A stretch of 7,517 nt of DNA. Origin: Deltaproteobacteria bacterium. GTDB lineage: Bacteria > Desulfobacterota > Desulfobulbia > Desulfobulbales > UBA5123. Within the stretch, counting starts at the first letter, position 1, and the number at the start of each line of letters is the position of its first letter. A program made the translations under genes and the position numbers. The stretch is taken from the NCBI GenBank assembly GCA_021788685.1, contig JAJYKH010000124.1, forward strand, positions 1-7,517. The letters run 5' to 3'. The notes beneath the pieces were generated by a model, which had not been told where the DNA came from, ran no database searches, and saw only the letters and a program-made list of their open reading frames with translations. Shown here one piece after another: positions 5,839-7,517 of this stretch.

Positions 5839-7320
5839 ATGAGCATGTCCATGGACCAGCTCCATTCCTTATCCCTTACCGCTGCCCTCGCCCTCCTCGA
5901 CAAAGGGGAAGTCTCCGCCGTGGATCTCACCCGGGCGGTGCTGGCCCGCATCGATGCCGTGGAAGACCGGATCGGCGCCTACATCACCCTGTCCCGGGAG
6001 CACGCCCTGACCCAGGCCCAGGAGGCGGACCGGGGCCGGCATGCGGGAACGGCCGGACCGCTCTGCGGCCTTCCCATCTCCATCAAGGACGTGCTCTGCA
6101 CCCGGGGGCTCCGCACCACCTGCGGCTCACGGATCCTGGAATCGTTCGTGCCGCCTTACGACGCCACCGTGGTGGCCCGGCTGCGGGCGGCGGGCGCGGT
6201 CCTGGTCGGCAAGACCAACATGGACGAGTTCGCCATGGGCTCCTCCAACGAAAGCTCCGCCTTCGGACCGGCCAGGAACCCCTGGCAGACCTCCCATATC
6301 TGCGGCGGCTCCAGCGGCGGCTCGGCGGCGGCGGTGGCCGCGGGCGAATGCTTGGCCTCCATCGGCACCGATACCGGCGGCTCCATCCGCCAGCCCGCCT
6401 CCCACTGCGGAGTGGTCGGGCTCAAGCCCACCTACGGCCGGGTGTCACGGTACGGCCTGGTGGCCTTCGCCTCTTCCCTCGACCAGGCGGGCCCCCTCAC
6501 CAAGACCGTAGAAGACGCCGCCCTGCTGCTGGGGGTCATCGCCGGCCACGACCCCAAGGACTCCACCTCGGTGGACCGGCCCGTTCCCGACTACCGGGCG
6601 GCCCTCACCGACGGCCTGAAGGGGCTGACCCTCGGCATTCCCAAGGAGTATTTCGCCCAGGGGCTCGACCCCGAGGTGGAGGCGGCGGTGCGGCACGGCA
6701 TCGAGGTCCTCCGGGAGGCCGGGGCGGACACGGTGGACATCTCCCTTCCGCATACCGAGTACGGGGTGGCCGCCTACTACCTCATCGCGCCGGCCGAGGC
6801 CAGCTCCAACCTGGCCCGCTTCGACGGGGTGCGTTACGGGCTGCGGGACAAGGAGGCCGGCACCCTGTATGACATGTACCGGCGGAGCCGCTCCCGGGGC
6901 TTCGGGAGCGAGGTCAAGCGCCGGATCATCATCGGCACCTATGCGCTCTCCTCCGGCTACTACGACGCTTACTACCGCAAGGCCTCTCAGGTCCGCGCCC
7001 TCATCGGCGAGGATTTCCGGAAGGCGTTCGCACGGTGCGACGCCCTGGTCTCCCCGGTGAGCCCCATCCCTGCCTGGAAGTTGGGCGAGAAGGCAGCCGA
7101 TCCCCTGAGCATGTATCTCACCGATGTGCTCACGATTCCGAACAACCTGGCTGGCCTGCCCGGCATTTCGGTGCCGTGCGGCTTCAGCGGGGCGGGGCTC
7201 CCCATCGGCCTCCAGGTGCAGGCCGCCCATTTCGAGGAAGAAAAGCTGCTGCGGATCGCCGCCAACCTGGAGCGTCGGCTGGGGATCGTCGGCCGCCGGC
7301 CGGAGCTGGCCAATCCGTGA
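5839..7320 (+). CDS. gatA: Glu-tRNA(Gln)/Asp-tRNA(Asn) amidotransferase subunit A
   Basis: Amidase-signature subunit of GatCAB that releases ammonia from glutamine and channels it to GatB. The 493 residues cover the whole family. The Ser-cisSer-Lys triad is intact: Lys83 in PISIKDVL, cis-Ser158 in GGSSGGSAAAVAAG and nucleophile Ser182 in TDTGGSIRQPA. Other hallmarks are NMDEFAMGSSNESS (127-140), CGVVGLKPTYGRVSRYGLVA (190-209) and, later, EASSNLARFDGVRYG, VKRRII and the NLAGLPGISVPCG stretch near the C-terminus. These specify GatA rather than a generic amidase. Start is uncertain: ATG at 5839, 5845 and 5851 are in frame and none has a good ribosome site; 5851 gives MDQLHSL and would make the catalytic numbering match GatA of Staphylococcus. 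It follows gatC, but gatB is not next; a partial hisC is. Confidence 0.97.
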   Translation: MSMSMDQLHSLSLTAALALLDKGEVSAVDLTRAVLARIDAVEDRIGAYITLSREHALTQAQEADRGRHAGTAGPLCGLPISIKDVLCTRGLRTTCGSRILESFVPPYDATVVARLRAAGAVLVGKTNMDEFAMGSSNESSAFGPARNPWQTSHICGGSSGGSAAAVAAGECLASIGTDTGGSIRQPASHCGVVGLKPTYGRVSRYGLVAFASSLDQAGPLTKTVEDAALLLGVIAGHDPKDSTSVDRPVPDYRAALTDGLKGLTLGIPKEYFAQGLDPEVEAAVRHGIEVLREAGADTVDISLPHTEYGVAAYYLIAPAEASSNLARFDGVRYGLRDKEAGTLYDMYRRSRSRGFGSEVKRRIIIGTYALSSGYYDAYYRKASQVRALIGEDFRKAFARCDALVSPVSPIPAWKLGEKAADPLSMYLTDVLTIPNNLAGLPGISVPCGFSGAGLPIGLQVQAAHFEEEKLLRIAANLERRLGIVGRRPELANP

Positions 7321-7353
7321 AAAATAGCTATCTTGCAACAAGACCCATAAAAC

Positions 7354-7429
7354 AACGCAAGGGGCGCAGAGCCGCAAAGAAAGATATCATCCACATAATT
7401 GCCCTTTGCATCTTAGCGCCTCTGCGTTA
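7354..7429. repeat. Dispersed inverted-repeat element between gatA and hisC
   Basis: Left arm at 7354-7379 (AACGCA, then GGGGCGC, then GCAAAG) pairs imperfectly with the right arm at 7404-7429 (CTTTGC, then GCGCCTC, then TGCGTT), around an AT-rich centre of about 24 bases. The blocks AACGCA, GGCGC and GCAAAG are conserved between arms. The pattern matches the widespread bacterial repeat that reads AACGCAGAGGCGC followed by GCAAAG. The right arm ends 7 bases before the hisC ATG. It could form a weak hairpin in RNA, but there is no T-run, so a terminator role is doubtful. Confidence 0.7.
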
Positions 7430-7436
7430 ACCCACC

Positions 7437-7517
7437 ATGAACATCAAAGTCGCCGAAAACATCGCCTCCCTGGTCCCCTACCCCCCCGGCAAGCCCATCG
7501 AGGAGCTGGAGCGGGAA
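7437..7517 (+). CDS. hisC: Histidinol-phosphate aminotransferase, N-terminal fragment (runs off the window)
   Basis: The first 27 codons of a gene cut by the right edge. The product begins MNIKVAENIASLVPYPPG and continues KPIEELERE. The pattern of a short helix, then (L/V)xPYxPGKPIEEL-RE, is the characteristic N-terminus of HisC, the PLP-dependent enzyme that makes L-histidinol phosphate from imidazole-acetol phosphate in histidine synthesis. It does not resemble the start of GatB. The catalytic lysine lies beyond the window. No Shine-Dalgarno is visible in front of the ATG because an inverted-repeat element sits there. The related aromatic/Phe aminotransferases share this fold, so the exact substrate is less sure than the family. 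Confidence 0.82.
   Translation, partial: MNIKVAENIASLVPYPPGKPIEELERE

Noticed and set aside
6445..7377. Minus-strand open frame of 310 codons
   Set aside because: Shadow of gatA extending into a repeat element; composition typical of an antisense frame.

Overview
The window is a GC-rich stretch of a bacterial chromosome with compact genes. The protein set and the dispersed intergenic repeats suggest a Gram-negative (it encodes an outer-membrane barrel), most likely a Desulfuromonadales/Geobacter-like Desulfobacterota. That placement is an inference from gene style, not a proof. No tRNA, rRNA, CRISPR array, transposase or prophage gene is visible.

Left part, minus strand (1-2200). After about 230 bases with no convincing gene and a UUCG-loop terminator-like hairpin comes a gene for an outer-membrane beta-barrel protein (277-1242), weakly omptin-like and visibly lower in GC than its neighbours. 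Upstream of it is mutM (1376-2200), the formamidopyrimidine-DNA glycosylase. A 330-base divergent intergenic region (2201-2530) holds a 14-bp tandem repeat, a candidate mutM promoter and one copy of a 9-bp-period repeat.

Right part, plus strand (2531 to the end). Six genes run in one direction and are probably largely co-transcribed: 5-formyltetrahydrofolate cyclo-ligase, a class II-like histone-deacetylase-family hydrolase, a response regulator with an HD-GYP (c-di-GMP phosphodiesterase) output domain, gatC, gatA, and the first 27 codons of hisC, which runs off the right edge. A 27-codon ORF overlaps the stop of the deacetylase gene (ATGA) and ends 9 bases before the response-regulator start; it may be a small gene.

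How the genes relate. GatC and GatA are two of the three subunits of the Glu-tRNA(Gln)/Asp-tRNA(Asn) amidotransferase, but hisC, not gatB, follows gatA. The cyclo-ligase (folate), HisC (histidine) and GatCA (aminoacyl-tRNA) are housekeeping. The deacetylase and HD-GYP regulator are the regulatory part of the cluster, and no partner kinase is in view.

The most unusual feature is the repeats. Copies of a 9-bp-period repeat flank the cyclo-ligase gene in inverted orientation, and the downstream copy encodes the protein's SDR-repeat C-terminus. Two other dispersed inverted-repeat elements fill the gatC-gatA and gatA-hisC gaps and abut the start codons. I see no clear undescribed defence or biosynthetic system here.
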